DNA of 64,000 nucleotides, taken from NCBI RefSeq assembly GCF_015024225.1, contig NZ_JACJGM010000001.1:124001-188000 (forward strand), in the 5' to 3' direction. The DNA comes from Nocardioides lijunqiniae (GTDB lineage Bacteria; Actinomycetota; Actinomycetes; Propionibacteriales; Nocardioidaceae). Below are positions 28,355-36,616 of this stretch, piece by piece. Numbering within the stretch: position 1 is the stretch's first letter; each line of letters starts with the position of its first letter. A program made the translations under genes and the position numbers. The notes under the pieces were generated by a model that was given only the letters and a program-made list of their open reading frames with translations, ran no database searches and was not told the DNA's origin.

Positions 28355-29131
28355 TCAGCCCGGCCGCTCGCCGCTGACGGCGCAGCCGGCGATCTCGTCG
28401 TCGTGGTGCACGCGGGCGAGGAGCCCCGCGCCGGAGACGAGCGCGGCGGTGCGGGCGGCCTGGTCGCGGCCCGTCTCGACGAGCAGCACCCCGCCGGCGG
28501 CCAGCCAGGCGGGCGCCTCGAGGACGAGCCGACGCTGGACGTCGAGGCCGTCGCTCCCGCCGTCGAGGGCGAGGCGGTGCTCGTGGTCGCGGGCCTCCGG
28601 CGGCATCGACGCGATCGCGGTGGTCGGCACGTACGGCGCGTTCGCGACGAGGACGTCGACCCGGCCCCGCAGGTGCGCGGGCAGCGCGTCGAAGAGGTCC
28701 CCGGCGTGCACCCGGTCCGGCGGGAGGTTGCGGCGGGCGCAGGCGACCGCGGCCGGGTCGAGGTCGGCGGCGTGGACGTCGATGCCCGGCTCGCGCGCCC
28801 GCAGGGCGGCGCCGAGCGCGCCGCTGCCGCAGCAGAGGTCGACGACGACCGCACCCGGAGCCAGCCGGCTCGCCGCCAGGCGCAGCAGCAGGGAGCTGCG
28901 GCGACGCGGCACGAAGACGCCGGGCGCGACGGCGTACCGGCGACCGTCCAGCTCGGCCCACCCGACGACCTGCTCCAGCGGCAGCCCGGCGACCCGCGCG
29001 GCGGCCATCGTCTCGAGGCGCTCGGCGTCGTCGCCGGCCTCCTCGACGAGCAGCGCCGCCTCGTCCTCCGCGAACACGCAGCCGGCGGCCCGCAGGCGCG
29101 CGGTGAGCGCGTCGAGCGCCTCGGTCGTCAC
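28355..29131 (-). CDS. HemK/PrmC-like protein (glutamine-N5) methyltransferase
   Basis: The 258-residue class I SAM methyltransferase has VVDLCCGSGALGAAL as motif I and a PrmC-like N-terminal helical part with GLPLEQVVGWAELDGRRY. The substrate motif is NAPYVP rather than the canonical NPPY, so this is a paralogue and not certain to be the release-factor enzyme. The last base of its stop abuts the phytochrome stop end to end. GTG start at 29131. Confidence 0.82.
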   Translation of the reverse strand: MTTEALDALTARLRAAGCVFAEDEAALLVEEAGDDAERLETMAAARVAGLPLEQVVGWAELDGRRYAVAPGVFVPRRRSSLLLRLAASRLAPGAVVVDLCCGSGALGAALRAREPGIDVHAADLDPAAVACARRNLPPDRVHAGDLFDALPAHLRGRVDVLVANAPYVPTTAIASMPPEARDHEHRLALDGGSDGLDVQRRLVLEAPAWLAAGGVLLVETGRDQAARTAALVSGAGLLARVHHDDEIAGCAVSGERPG

Positions 29132-29176
29132 GCCCGCATCGTGCCACCCGTCCGCCCGACCCGGTGCGCCCAGAAC

Positions 29177-29192
29177 TAGAACGCGTTACCGT
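29177..29192. promoter_or_regulatory. KstR-like operator half-degenerate, overlapping OYE promoter
   Basis: TAGAACGCGTTACC (29177-29190) fits the KstR pattern TnnAACnnGTTnnA except for the final base. It overlaps the -10 TACCGT (29187-29192), which lies 7 nt before the GTG at 29200. Binding would block transcription of the OYE gene. Confidence 0.5.
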
Positions 29193-29199
29193 TCCGGCC

Positions 29200-30372
29200 G
29201 TGACCCCTGACGTGTTCGGCCCCGCCACGCTCGGACCCGTACGCCTGCGCAACCGCACGGTGAAGGCCGCCACCTTCGAGGGACGGGCCCCGCACGGGCA
29301 GGTCACGGACGCGCTGATCGACTACCACCTGGCCGTGGCGCAGGGCGGGATCGGCCTGACGACGGTCGCCTACCTCGCCGTCGCCCCCGAGGGGCGCACG
29401 CACGCCGAGCAGATCGTCGTCGGCCCCGACACCGCCGCGGGGCTCGCGCGCCTCGCCGACGCGATCCACGCGACCGGCGCCGCGATCGCCGGGCAGGTCG
29501 GCCACGCCGGCCCGGTCGCCAACGGCCGCTCCAACGGGGTGAGGGCGATCAGTGCCAGCCGGATGCCCAGCCCGCTGTCGATGCAGATGATCCGCGCGGC
29601 GAGCGAGGAGGACCTGACCCGCGTCACGGCGGCGTACGTCGCGACGGCGCGCACGCTCGTGGACGCCGGCTTCGACGTGCTCGAGCTGCACATGGCCCAC
29701 AGCTATCTGATCTCCTCCTTCCTGGCCCCCGGGCTCAACCGCCGCAAGGACCGGTGGGGCGGCTCCCTGGAGAGCCGTGCCCGGCTCGCTCGGCAGGTCG
29801 CGCGTGCGGTGCGGGAGGAGGTCGGCGACGCGGTCGCCGTGACCGCCAAGGTCTCGCTGAGCGACGGCTTCAAGGGCGGCGTGACCACGGACGCGGGCCT
29901 GGAGCTGGCGCGACTGCTGGAGGCCGACGGTCACCTCGACGCCCTGCAGATGAGCGGGGGCAGCTCGCTGATGAACCCGATGTACCTCTTCCGCGGCGAC
30001 GTGCCGCTGAAGGAGTTCGCGGCCTCGATGCCGCTCCCGGTGCGCCTGGGCATGCGGACGCCGATGGGCCGCTCCTTCATGAAGCACTACGACTTCCACG
30101 AGGCCTACTTCTGGGAGAAGGCGCTGCGCTTCCGCGAGGCGCTGACGATGCCGTTGATGCTGCTGGGCGGGATCAACCGGCTCGACACCATGGAGCGCGC
30201 CATGGAGCACGGCTTCGACTTCGTCGCCATGGGGCGCGCCGTCCTGCGCGAGCCCGACCTGGTCACCAGACTGCAGGCCGGTCGCCAGACCTCGGGCGCG
30301 TGCATCCACTGCAACCGCTGCATGCCCACCATCTACTCCGGCACCCGGTGCCCGGTGGTCGCGGGTCACTGA
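29200..30372 (+). CDS. NADH:flavin oxidoreductase, Old Yellow Enzyme family with Fe-S-type cysteines
   Basis: This 390-residue FMN TIM-barrel starts FGPATLGPVRLRNRTVKAA and contains LHMAHSYLISSFLAPGLNRR then DRWGGSLE, the OYE/dienoyl-CoA reductase core. Near the C-terminus four cysteines (368, 371, 374, 384; C-x2-C-x2-C-x9-C) resemble the 4Fe-4S site of 2,4-dienoyl-CoA reductases. The C-terminal FAD/NAD domains of those enzymes are missing. Likely reaction: reduction of an activated C=C bond in a catabolic intermediate. The GTG at 29200 has a leaderless promoter overlapped by a KstR-like site. Confidence 0.87.
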   Translation: MTPDVFGPATLGPVRLRNRTVKAATFEGRAPHGQVTDALIDYHLAVAQGGIGLTTVAYLAVAPEGRTHAEQIVVGPDTAAGLARLADAIHATGAAIAGQVGHAGPVANGRSNGVRAISASRMPSPLSMQMIRAASEEDLTRVTAAYVATARTLVDAGFDVLELHMAHSYLISSFLAPGLNRRKDRWGGSLESRARLARQVARAVREEVGDAVAVTAKVSLSDGFKGGVTTDAGLELARLLEADGHLDALQMSGGSSLMNPMYLFRGDVPLKEFAASMPLPVRLGMRTPMGRSFMKHYDFHEAYFWEKALRFREALTMPLMLLGGINRLDTMERAMEHGFDFVAMGRAVLREPDLVTRLQAGRQTSGACIHCNRCMPTIYSGTRCPVVAGH

Positions 30373-30394
30373 CCGCTCGGGCCAGGTGGGCCCC

Positions 30395-30423
30395 TTCCGC
30401 AAATCTAGAACGTGTTCTAGGTT
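30395..30423 (+). promoter_or_regulatory. Leaderless promoter with perfect KstR-type operator
   Basis: CTAGAACGTGTTCTAG (30405-30420) is a perfect 16-bp palindrome containing TnnAACnnGTTnnA, the KstR consensus. TTCCGC (30395-30400), 17 bp, then TAGGTT (30418-30423) form the promoter, and the ATG is 6 nt later. The operator spans the spacer and the -10, a repressor position. Confidence 0.7.
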
Positions 30424-30429
30424 GACGCC

Positions 30430-31530
30430 ATGCCTCGAGACAGCCGTGACCACCCGCTCCGCGTCGTCGTCTGGTCCACCGGGACCATCGGTCGGCACGC
30501 GATCGCGGGCATCGACGCCCATCCGGACCTCGAGCTCGTGGGGGTGTGGGTGTCCAACCCCGACAAGGACGGCAAGGACGCCGGCGTGCTGGCCGACCTG
30601 GGGCGCGAGCTGGGCGTCATCGCGACCACCGACCGCGACGCCCTGATCGCGCTGAAGCCGGACGCGATCGTGCACACCGCGATGGCCGACGACCGGGTGT
30701 TCGAGTGCATCGAGGACCTGATCTCGTTCGTCGCGGCCGGCATCAACGTCACCAGCAGCGGACCCGTCCTGCTGCAGTGGCCCGAGAAGATCCTGCCCCC
30801 GGAGATCCTGGCGCGCATCGACGACGCCTGCCGGGCCGGCAACGCGAGCCTGCACGTCAACGGCATCGACCCCGGCTTCGCCAACGACGTGCTGCCGCTG
30901 GTGATGACCAGCCTCAGCCGGCGCATCGACGAGGTCCGGGTCATGGAGATCTGCGACTACTCGACCTACTACCAGCCGGTCGTCATGAACGAGATGTTCG
31001 GCTTCGGCAAGCCGATGGACGCCCGCCCGATGCTGTGGGAGCCGGGCATCCTCACGATGGCCTGGGGCAGCGTCGTGCGCCAGATCGCCGCCGGGCTCGA
31101 CGTCGTGCTCGACGAGCCGCTGACCGAGGAGGTCGACCGGCGCGCGGCCGAGGTCCATACCCCGTCGGTCTCCGGCGACGTCGAGGCCGGCACGATGGGC
31201 GCCGTCCGCTTCCAGCTCGTCGGCAAGGTCGACGGCACGCCGCGGGTCGTGCTCGAGCACATCACGCGCACCGCCCCGGACCAGGTGCCTGAGTGGGAGA
31301 CGCCGCCCGCCGGGAGCGACGGCTGCTACCGCGTCAGGATCACCGGTGAGCCGATGATGCAGGTCGACTTCACCCACCACGGCGAGCACGGCGACCACAA
31401 CGTCTCCGGCATGATCACCACCGCGCAGCGGATCATCACGACGCTGCCGGCCGTGGTCGCGGCCCCGCCCGGGCTGGTCACCGCGCTCGACCTGCCGCTG
31501 GTCACCGGACGCGGCCTGGTCGCCCGATGA
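30430..31530 (+). CDS. Dihydrodipicolinate reductase N-terminal domain-like dehydrogenase
   Basis: The 366-residue protein has an N-terminal Rossmann fold (RVVVWSTGTIGRHAIAGI) like DapB or diaminopimelate dehydrogenase, followed by a distinct substrate domain. This group is annotated as NAD(P)H-dependent amine dehydrogenase or DapB-N-like and often occurs in lipid and steroid catabolic clusters. It overlaps the SDR gene by ATGA. The KstR-type operator in its promoter supports a role in steroid, terpenoid or fatty-acid degradation. Substrate is unknown. Confidence 0.78.
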   Translation: MPRDSRDHPLRVVVWSTGTIGRHAIAGIDAHPDLELVGVWVSNPDKDGKDAGVLADLGRELGVIATTDRDALIALKPDAIVHTAMADDRVFECIEDLISFVAAGINVTSSGPVLLQWPEKILPPEILARIDDACRAGNASLHVNGIDPGFANDVLPLVMTSLSRRIDEVRVMEICDYSTYYQPVVMNEMFGFGKPMDARPMLWEPGILTMAWGSVVRQIAAGLDVVLDEPLTEEVDRRAAEVHTPSVSGDVEAGTMGAVRFQLVGKVDGTPRVVLEHITRTAPDQVPEWETPPAGSDGCYRVRITGEPMMQVDFTHHGEHGDHNVSGMITTAQRIITTLPAVVAAPPGLVTALDLPLVTGRGLVAR

Positions 31531-32333
31531 GCATCCTGGACCGCTTCGCGGTCACCGACCACGTCGCGATCGTCACCGGCGCCGGCCGCGGCCTCGGCGC
31601 CGGTACGGCGGTCGCCCTCGCGGAGGCCGGCGCGGACGTGCTGATCTCGGCGCGCACGGAGCAGCAGCTCGAGCGGGTGGCCGAGCAGGTGCGCGCCACC
31701 GGACGGCGGGCGCTGGTCGTGCCGGCCGACCTCAGCGACCTCGACGCCGTCGCCGGGCTGGCGCAGGCGGCGTACGACGAGTTCGGCCGGCTCGACACGG
31801 TCGTCAACAACGTCGGAGGCACCTTCCCGACCGAGTTCCTCAAGACCAGCAACGAGTTCCTCAACGAGGCCTTCAGCTTCAACGTCACCACCGCGCACGC
31901 CCTGAGCCGCGCCGCCGTGCCCCTGATGCTGCAGTCGGCGCCCGAGGCGCAGAAGAGCATCGTCACGATCAGCTCGATGATGGGCCGCACCGCCGACCGC
32001 GGCTTCCTCGCCTACGGCACGGCCAAGGCGGCGCTGGCGCACTGGACGAGGATGGCCGCGCAGGACCTCGCGCCGCGGATCCGCGTCAACGGGATCTACG
32101 TCGGCTCGATCATGACCAGCGCCCTCGAGTACGTCGTCGGGCAGCCCGAGATGATGGACCAGCTCGAGTCGAAGACGCCGCTGGGGCGCGTCGGCGAGCC
32201 GGAGGACATCGCGGCGGCGGTGCTCTACCTGTCCTCGCGCGCGGGCCAGTACGTCACGGGCAAGCTGCTCGAGGTCGACGGCGGCATCCAGCAGCCCACC
32301 CTCGACCTCGGGTTCCCCGACGTCGGGCAGTAG
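31527..32333 (+). CDS. Short-chain dehydrogenase/reductase (SDR)
   Basis: This is a classical 268-residue SDR. The cofactor motif is TGAGRGLG, the structural motif is NNVGG, and the active site has Ser in ISSMMG with YGTAK (Tyr and Lys). It should interconvert an alcohol and a ketone with NAD(P). It is translationally coupled by ATGA to the DapB-N-like gene, so both are under the KstR-type operator. The downstream MBL gene has its own -10 at the SDR stop codon. Confidence 0.88.
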   Translation: MSILDRFAVTDHVAIVTGAGRGLGAGTAVALAEAGADVLISARTEQQLERVAEQVRATGRRALVVPADLSDLDAVAGLAQAAYDEFGRLDTVVNNVGGTFPTEFLKTSNEFLNEAFSFNVTTAHALSRAAVPLMLQSAPEAQKSIVTISSMMGRTADRGFLAYGTAKAALAHWTRMAAQDLAPRIRVNGIYVGSIMTSALEYVVGQPEMMDQLESKTPLGRVGEPEDIAAAVLYLSSRAGQYVTGKLLEVDGGIQQPTLDLGFPDVGQ

Positions 32334-32343
32334 CGTCCGTGCC

Positions 32344-33435
32344 GTGACCCCGGACCCCGCCGCCCCGCGCGACCCCGGCGTCAGCACCGCGCACGCCGTC
32401 TCGCCGGACTCCGGCGAGCACTGGACCGCGGAGGGCGCCTGGCGGGTGGCCGACGGCATCCTCCGGATCCCGCTCCCGCTCCCCATGGACGGTCTGCGGG
32501 CGATCAACGTCTACGTCATCGAGACCGACGACGGCCTGACGCTGGTCGACGGCGGCTGGGCCATCCCCGTGGCGCGCGACCTGCTGGAGGGCTGCCTGCG
32601 CGACGTCGGCTACGGCCTCGGCGACCTGCGCCGCTTCCTGGTCACGCACGTGCACCGCGACCACTTCACGATGGCCACCGTGCTCGGTCAGGAGCTCGGC
32701 ATCGACGTCGCGCTCGGCGCCGACGAGAAGCCGGCCCTCGACCTGCTCAACAACATCGAGGACCTCACGGAGAATCCCTTCGTCGAGGTTCTGGTGTCGG
32801 CGGGCGCGCGCGAGGTGGCCGAGCAGTGGGTCCGCATGGACGACGACCGCGAGCCGCCGGACATGTCGATCTGGGCCTACCCCGGCACGTGGCTGGAGGG
32901 CGACCACGAGATCGCGGTGGGGCACCGCACGCTCGACGCCGTGCACACGCCCGGTCACACGCCGGGGCACTTCGTCTTCGCCGAGCGGGCCGCCGGCCTG
33001 CTGTTCGCGGGCGACCACGTGCTGCCCACGATCACGCCGTCGATCGGCTTCACGATGCCGGAGGTCGACCAGCCGCTGGGCCACTTCATGGCCTCGCTCA
33101 CCAAGGTGCGCGGCCTGCCGGACCTGACGATCCTGCCCGCGCACGGTCCGGTCGCCCCGTCCTCGCACGCCCGCGTCGACGAGCTCCTGGCCCACCACGA
33201 GCGGCGCCTCGACGACAGCGCCCGGCTGCTGGGCGCCGGCCCGGTCACGGCGTACGACGTGGCGCAGGGGCTCGGCTGGACCCGGCACGAGACGCCGTTC
33301 GCGAAGCTCGACGTCTTCAGCCAGGGCATGGCCGCGATGGAGACCAAGGCCCACCTCGAGCTGCTGGTCGCCCGCGGTCAGGCCACGCGCGAGGCCGCGC
33401 CCGACGGCCTGCGCTACGCCGCCCCGGGCTCCTGA
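32344..33435 (+). CDS. MBL-fold metallo-hydrolase
   Basis: The 363-residue protein has the metallo-beta-lactamase metal site THVHRDHF (HxHxDH), then HTPGHTPGHF, FAGDHVLP and a late PAHGP histidine. The C-terminal part resembles the helical tail of glyoxalase II or lactonase-like members. Likely a thioesterase or lactone hydrolase in the preceding catabolic pathway. TAGCGT (32331-32336) starts with the SDR stop codon and lies 7 nt before the GTG, giving an internal leaderless promoter. Confidence 0.85.
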   Translation: MTPDPAAPRDPGVSTAHAVSPDSGEHWTAEGAWRVADGILRIPLPLPMDGLRAINVYVIETDDGLTLVDGGWAIPVARDLLEGCLRDVGYGLGDLRRFLVTHVHRDHFTMATVLGQELGIDVALGADEKPALDLLNNIEDLTENPFVEVLVSAGAREVAEQWVRMDDDREPPDMSIWAYPGTWLEGDHEIAVGHRTLDAVHTPGHTPGHFVFAERAAGLLFAGDHVLPTITPSIGFTMPEVDQPLGHFMASLTKVRGLPDLTILPAHGPVAPSSHARVDELLAHHERRLDDSARLLGAGPVTAYDVAQGLGWTRHETPFAKLDVFSQGMAAMETKAHLELLVARGQATREAAPDGLRYAAPGS

Positions 33436-33439
33436 CGCC

Positions 33440-34018
33440 TCACCGCAGCAGCGACCGGTCGGTCGGCCGGGCGCGGACGGCCTGACGCACCGGTCCGGCC
33501 GGGGCCGTCCCGGGCTCGATGCGGACGGTGACGTCGCCGTCGGGGCGCAGCGGGAGCGCGGGGTAGGTGTTGGGGGCGTCCAGCCCGGTGAGGACCGCCA
33601 GGGCCTCGCCGCGCGGGAGGTCCGGGCGCCCGTCGTAGACCGTGACCGACAGCTCGCGCGTCGCGCCGGAGTGCGTGGCGCGCGAGGGAGCGAGGTCGAT
33701 CCCGCCGACCGGCGCGAGGAGGTAGACGTCGTGGAACTCCGCCATCGTCGCGTTGGCGGCCTCGGCGTGCCGGCCCCAGACGGGCCCGCCGTAGAAGGAC
33801 TCCAGCGCCCGCCGCCGGGCCTCCATGTCGGCGAAGCCACGCAGCCACACGAACCGGTCGGGTCGCTCGAGGTCGAGGAGCTGCCCCAGGACCCGCATCC
33901 CACAGGCTTCCTGGGTCTCGACCAGCTCGGCGTCGAAGAGCTCCACGATCTCGTCGCGTCGCCCGGGGTGCAGGGTGTACTGGCGCAGCTCCACCACACC
34001 GATGTCGGAGGTCGTCAT
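33440..34018 (-). CDS. NIPSNAP-domain protein
   Basis: The 192-residue protein starts VVELRQYTLHPGRRDEIVEL and continues with RFVWLRGFADMEARRRALES, the ferredoxin-like NIPSNAP/Dabb fold. Biochemical function is not established for most members. The ATG at 34018 has TAGCGT 8 nt upstream on the minus strand. It is convergent with the MBL gene with a 4-bp gap. Confidence 0.8.
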   Translation of the reverse strand: MTTSDIGVVELRQYTLHPGRRDEIVELFDAELVETQEACGMRVLGQLLDLERPDRFVWLRGFADMEARRRALESFYGGPVWGRHAEAANATMAEFHDVYLLAPVGGIDLAPSRATHSGATRELSVTVYDGRPDLPRGEALAVLTGLDAPNTYPALPLRPDGDVTVRIEPGTAPAGPVRQAVRARPTDRSLLR

Positions 34019-34029
34019 GCCCGCCGACG

Positions 34030-34482
34030 CTAGACGGCGCCGTCGACAGCCGCTCGTCGCATCGGGAGGTGCGGGATGCCGTCCTCCAGGAACTCCTCGC
34101 CGTCGACGACGAAGCCCAGCGACCCGTACCACCCCTGGAGCGGCGACTGCGCGTCCAGCACCACGTCGCGGCCCGGGCAGGCGTCGATCGCGGCCAGCAT
34201 GAGCGGCGCCGACAGGCCGCGGCCCCGGGCGGTCGGGGCGAGCACGACCCGTCCGATCCGCCACTCGTCGACGTCGTCGAGCACCCTGGCGTACCCGACG
34301 AGGCGCCCGTCCTCGCGCTGCAGCACGTGACGGGTGCCCGGCTCGTCGTCGCGGCCGTCGAGGTCGGGGTAGGGGCAGGCCTGCTCGACGACGAAGACGT
34401 CCTGCCGCAGCCGCCAGGCGGCGTACGCCGTGCGGGTGTCGAGCTCGTCGAAGGCGACGACCTCGACGCTCAGCCCAGCCAC
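34030..34482 (-). CDS. GNAT acetyltransferase, ElaA-like
   Basis: The 150-residue protein matches ElaA-type GNATs: AWRLRQDVFVVEQACPYPD, RHVLQREDGRLVGYARVL, and the acetyl-CoA loop APTARGRGLSAPLM. It should acetylate a small molecule or protein amine. The GTG at 34482 overlaps the end of the esterase gene by 13 bp, so the two are coupled; no other start in frame is closer to the family N-terminus. Confidence 0.8.
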   Translation of the reverse strand: MAGLSVEVVAFDELDTRTAYAAWRLRQDVFVVEQACPYPDLDGRDDEPGTRHVLQREDGRLVGYARVLDDVDEWRIGRVVLAPTARGRGLSAPLMLAAIDACPGRDVVLDAQSPLQGWYGSLGFVVDGEEFLEDGIPHLPMRRAAVDGAV

Positions 34483-35384
34483 GCGACCATCTGCCTCCAG
34501 GCGCGTCGCGCCTCCGGGATGAGCGGCAGCAGGGGGTAGACGTGGAGCAGGTCGGGCTCCTCGATGTAGGTGAGGTCCCAGTCGGTCTCGGCCGCACGCC
34601 GGGCGAGCAGCCGGCAGCCGGGCACGAGCAGGTCGCGGGTGCCGCAGAACATCAGCGTCGGCGGCAGCCCGTCGAGGCGGCCCAGGGCCGGTGAGGCCTC
34701 GTAGCGGGTCAGCCGGTCGGCGCCCCCGGCCCACCACTCGGCGTACGCCCGCAGCTTGCCGATGAACAGCCACGGGTCGTAGGCGTCGAGCGCCTCGGTC
34801 TCCTCGGCCGTGCTGGTGGAGAGGTCGACCCACGGCGAGAACAGCACCATGCGCGCCGCCTGCGCTCCGCCGCGGTCGCGCATCGCCTCGGCCACGCCGA
34901 GCGCGTAGCCACCGCCGGCGGAGTCGCCGAGGAGCACCAGCGGCCCCTCATCGGCCCAGCCGACGGCGTGGTCGACGACGGCGGCATGCGAGTCGTGGAC
35001 GGTGTGCTCGGGCGTCAGGGGGTAGTCGGGGACGACGACGCGCGCCTGCAGCTCGGTGGCCAGCCGGACGACGTAGCGCACCTGGAAGGGGTCCACGGGC
35101 GCCATGAACGCGCCGCCGTGCAGGTAGTAGACCGTGAGGTCGGGGTCGAGCCCTCGCGGCGTCACCGTGTACGACGTGAAGGCGCCGCCGGCGCCGGCCA
35201 GGGTCTCGGTGGTGATCGTGTAGCGCCGGTCGAAGCGCGGCACGGCGTTGGTGGGCAGCGCACGGTCGAGCGTCGTGTGCCACTGCTCCACGCGGGCACG
35301 CTCGGTGGCGACGTCCTCCAGGTCGCGGGACCCGCGCATGCGCGGGAGGGCCCAGGCCAGGAGCTGGTGGCGGCGGCTCGGCAT
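34470..35384 (-). CDS. Alpha/beta hydrolase, HSL-type esterase
   Basis: The 304-residue enzyme has the oxyanion motif HGGAF, the nucleophile elbow GDSAGGG, the acid in GTRDLLVPG and a histidine in LLHVYPL. It belongs to the hormone-sensitive-lipase group and would cleave esters of medium acids. Several in-frame starts exist; the ATG at 35384 is chosen because it leaves GCGAGG about 8 nt upstream and matches family length. It is divergent from the thiamine riboswitch. Confidence 0.87.
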   Translation of the reverse strand: MPSRRHQLLAWALPRMRGSRDLEDVATERARVEQWHTTLDRALPTNAVPRFDRRYTITTETLAGAGGAFTSYTVTPRGLDPDLTVYYLHGGAFMAPVDPFQVRYVVRLATELQARVVVPDYPLTPEHTVHDSHAAVVDHAVGWADEGPLVLLGDSAGGGYALGVAEAMRDRGGAQAARMVLFSPWVDLSTSTAEETEALDAYDPWLFIGKLRAYAEWWAGGADRLTRYEASPALGRLDGLPPTLMFCGTRDLLVPGCRLLARRAAETDWDLTYIEEPDLLHVYPLLPLIPEARRAWRQMVAWLG

Positions 35385-35422
35385 GCTGGGAGCCTCGCAC
35401 ACGACCCGCAGGAGCCGCGCGC

Positions 35423-35428
35423 TACTGT
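35423..35428 (+). promoter_or_regulatory. -10 box of the thiamine transport operon
   Basis: TACTGT ends about 7 nt before the likely transcript start, which precedes the TPP riboswitch fold by a few bases. Confidence 0.5.
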
Positions 35429-35439
35429 GGCCCCACACG

Positions 35440-35526
35440 ACAGGGGAGCAAGCGCGAGCTTGCTGAGAGTGCGGACCAGCCGCAGACCCTTGAACCTGCT
35501 CCGGTTAGTACCGGCGAAGGGAGTCA
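35440..35526 (+). ncRNA. TPP (thiamine pyrophosphate) riboswitch
   Basis: The THI-box landmarks are in order: GGGGAGC near the 5' side, GCTGAGAGTGCGG, GACCCTTGAACCTG, CCGGTTAGTACCGG and CGAAGGGAGTC. These form the pyrimidine-sensing CUGAGA loop, the diphosphate-binding region and the closing stem. The purine-rich GAAGGGAG at its end is also the ribosome site for the ATG at 35531, so ligand binding probably hides it and stops translation. Confidence 0.95.
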
Positions 35527-35530
35527 CATC

Positions 35531-36616
35531 ATGAGGTCCATTTCTGCTGCCCGGACGACGATCGGCCTGGCCGCGCTCGCTCTGGCGGCGTCGTCCTGCT
35601 CGCTCGTCGGGTCCGACGACGACGAGCGCGGCCAGGACGGCTCGTCCGGCGGGTCCCAGGCCGGTGGCACGGTCGTCCTGGTGACCCACGAGTCGTTCGC
35701 CCTGCCCGACGAGGTCGTGGCGGCGTTCGAGGAGGAGTCCGGCTACCAGCTGGAGGTGCGGGCCGCCGGCGACGCCGGCACGCTCACCAACAAGCTCGTC
35801 CTCACCGAGGGCAACCCGACCGGCGACGTCGCCTTCGGGGTCGACAACACCTTCGCCTCCCGGGCGCTCGAGGCCGGTGTCTTCGAGGGCCTCGACCTCG
35901 ACCTGCCCGCCGGCGCCGAGACCTACGTGCTCGAGGGCGACGACGACCGCGCCCTCGCCCCCGTCGACAACGCCAACGTGTGCGTCAACGTCGACGACAC
36001 CTGGTTCGACGAGAAGGGCATCGACCCGCCGGCCACGCTCGCCGACCTCACCGACCCGGCCTACGAGGACCTGTTCGTGCTGCCCTCGGCGGCGACCAGC
36101 TCGGTGGGCCTGGCCTTCCTGCTCACCACCATCGACGAGTACGGCGACGACTGGCCCGACTACTGGTCGGACCTGATGGACAACGGCGCCCGTCTCACCA
36201 ACGGCTGGTCGGACGCCTACCAGGCCGACTTCACGCAGGGCGGCGGCAAGGGCGACCGACCGATCGTGCTGTCCTACGACTCCTCCCCGGCGTTCACGGT
36301 CGACGGCAAGGGCGGCAGCACCACCAGCGCGCTGCTCGACACCTGCTTCCGCCAGGTGGAGTACGCCGGCGTGCTGGCCGGCGCGAAGAACCCCGACGGC
36401 GCGCAGGCGCTGGTGGAGTTCCTGCTCGGCCCGGAGGTCCAGGCCGCGCTGCCCGAGAGCATGTACGTGTTCCCCGTCGTCGAGGGCACCGAGCTGCCGG
36501 CCGACTGGGCGTCGTTCGCCCAGCAGCCCGACGAGCCGCACACGGTGGACCCCGCCGAGGTGGCCGACAACCGCGACGCCTGGCTCACCGAGTGGCGCGA
36601 CGTCACGACCCGGTAG
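35531..36616 (+). CDS. thiB: Thiamine-type ABC transporter substrate-binding lipoprotein
   Basis: The 361-residue lipoprotein has the lipobox LAASSC near residue 23, followed by an Asp/Gly-rich linker. The mature part resembles ThiB/iron-binding type periplasmic proteins: VVLVTHESFALPDEVVAAFE, then KLVLTEGNPTGDVAFGVDN. Position directly after a TPP riboswitch makes thiamine or a phosphate ester the likely ligand. It overlaps the permease start by 1 bp. Confidence 0.9.
   Translation: MRSISAARTTIGLAALALAASSCSLVGSDDDERGQDGSSGGSQAGGTVVLVTHESFALPDEVVAAFEEESGYQLEVRAAGDAGTLTNKLVLTEGNPTGDVAFGVDNTFASRALEAGVFEGLDLDLPAGAETYVLEGDDDRALAPVDNANVCVNVDDTWFDEKGIDPPATLADLTDPAYEDLFVLPSAATSSVGLAFLLTTIDEYGDDWPDYWSDLMDNGARLTNGWSDAYQADFTQGGGKGDRPIVLSYDSSPAFTVDGKGGSTTSALLDTCFRQVEYAGVLAGAKNPDGAQALVEFLLGPEVQAALPESMYVFPVVEGTELPADWASFAQQPDEPHTVDPAEVADNRDAWLTEWRDVTTR

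Noticed and set aside
28348..28359. CTGATCAG palindrome at the convergent stops of the phytochrome and HemK-like genes
   Set aside because: It is only the abutting TGA and TCA stops; pairing does not extend, so no terminator is claimed.
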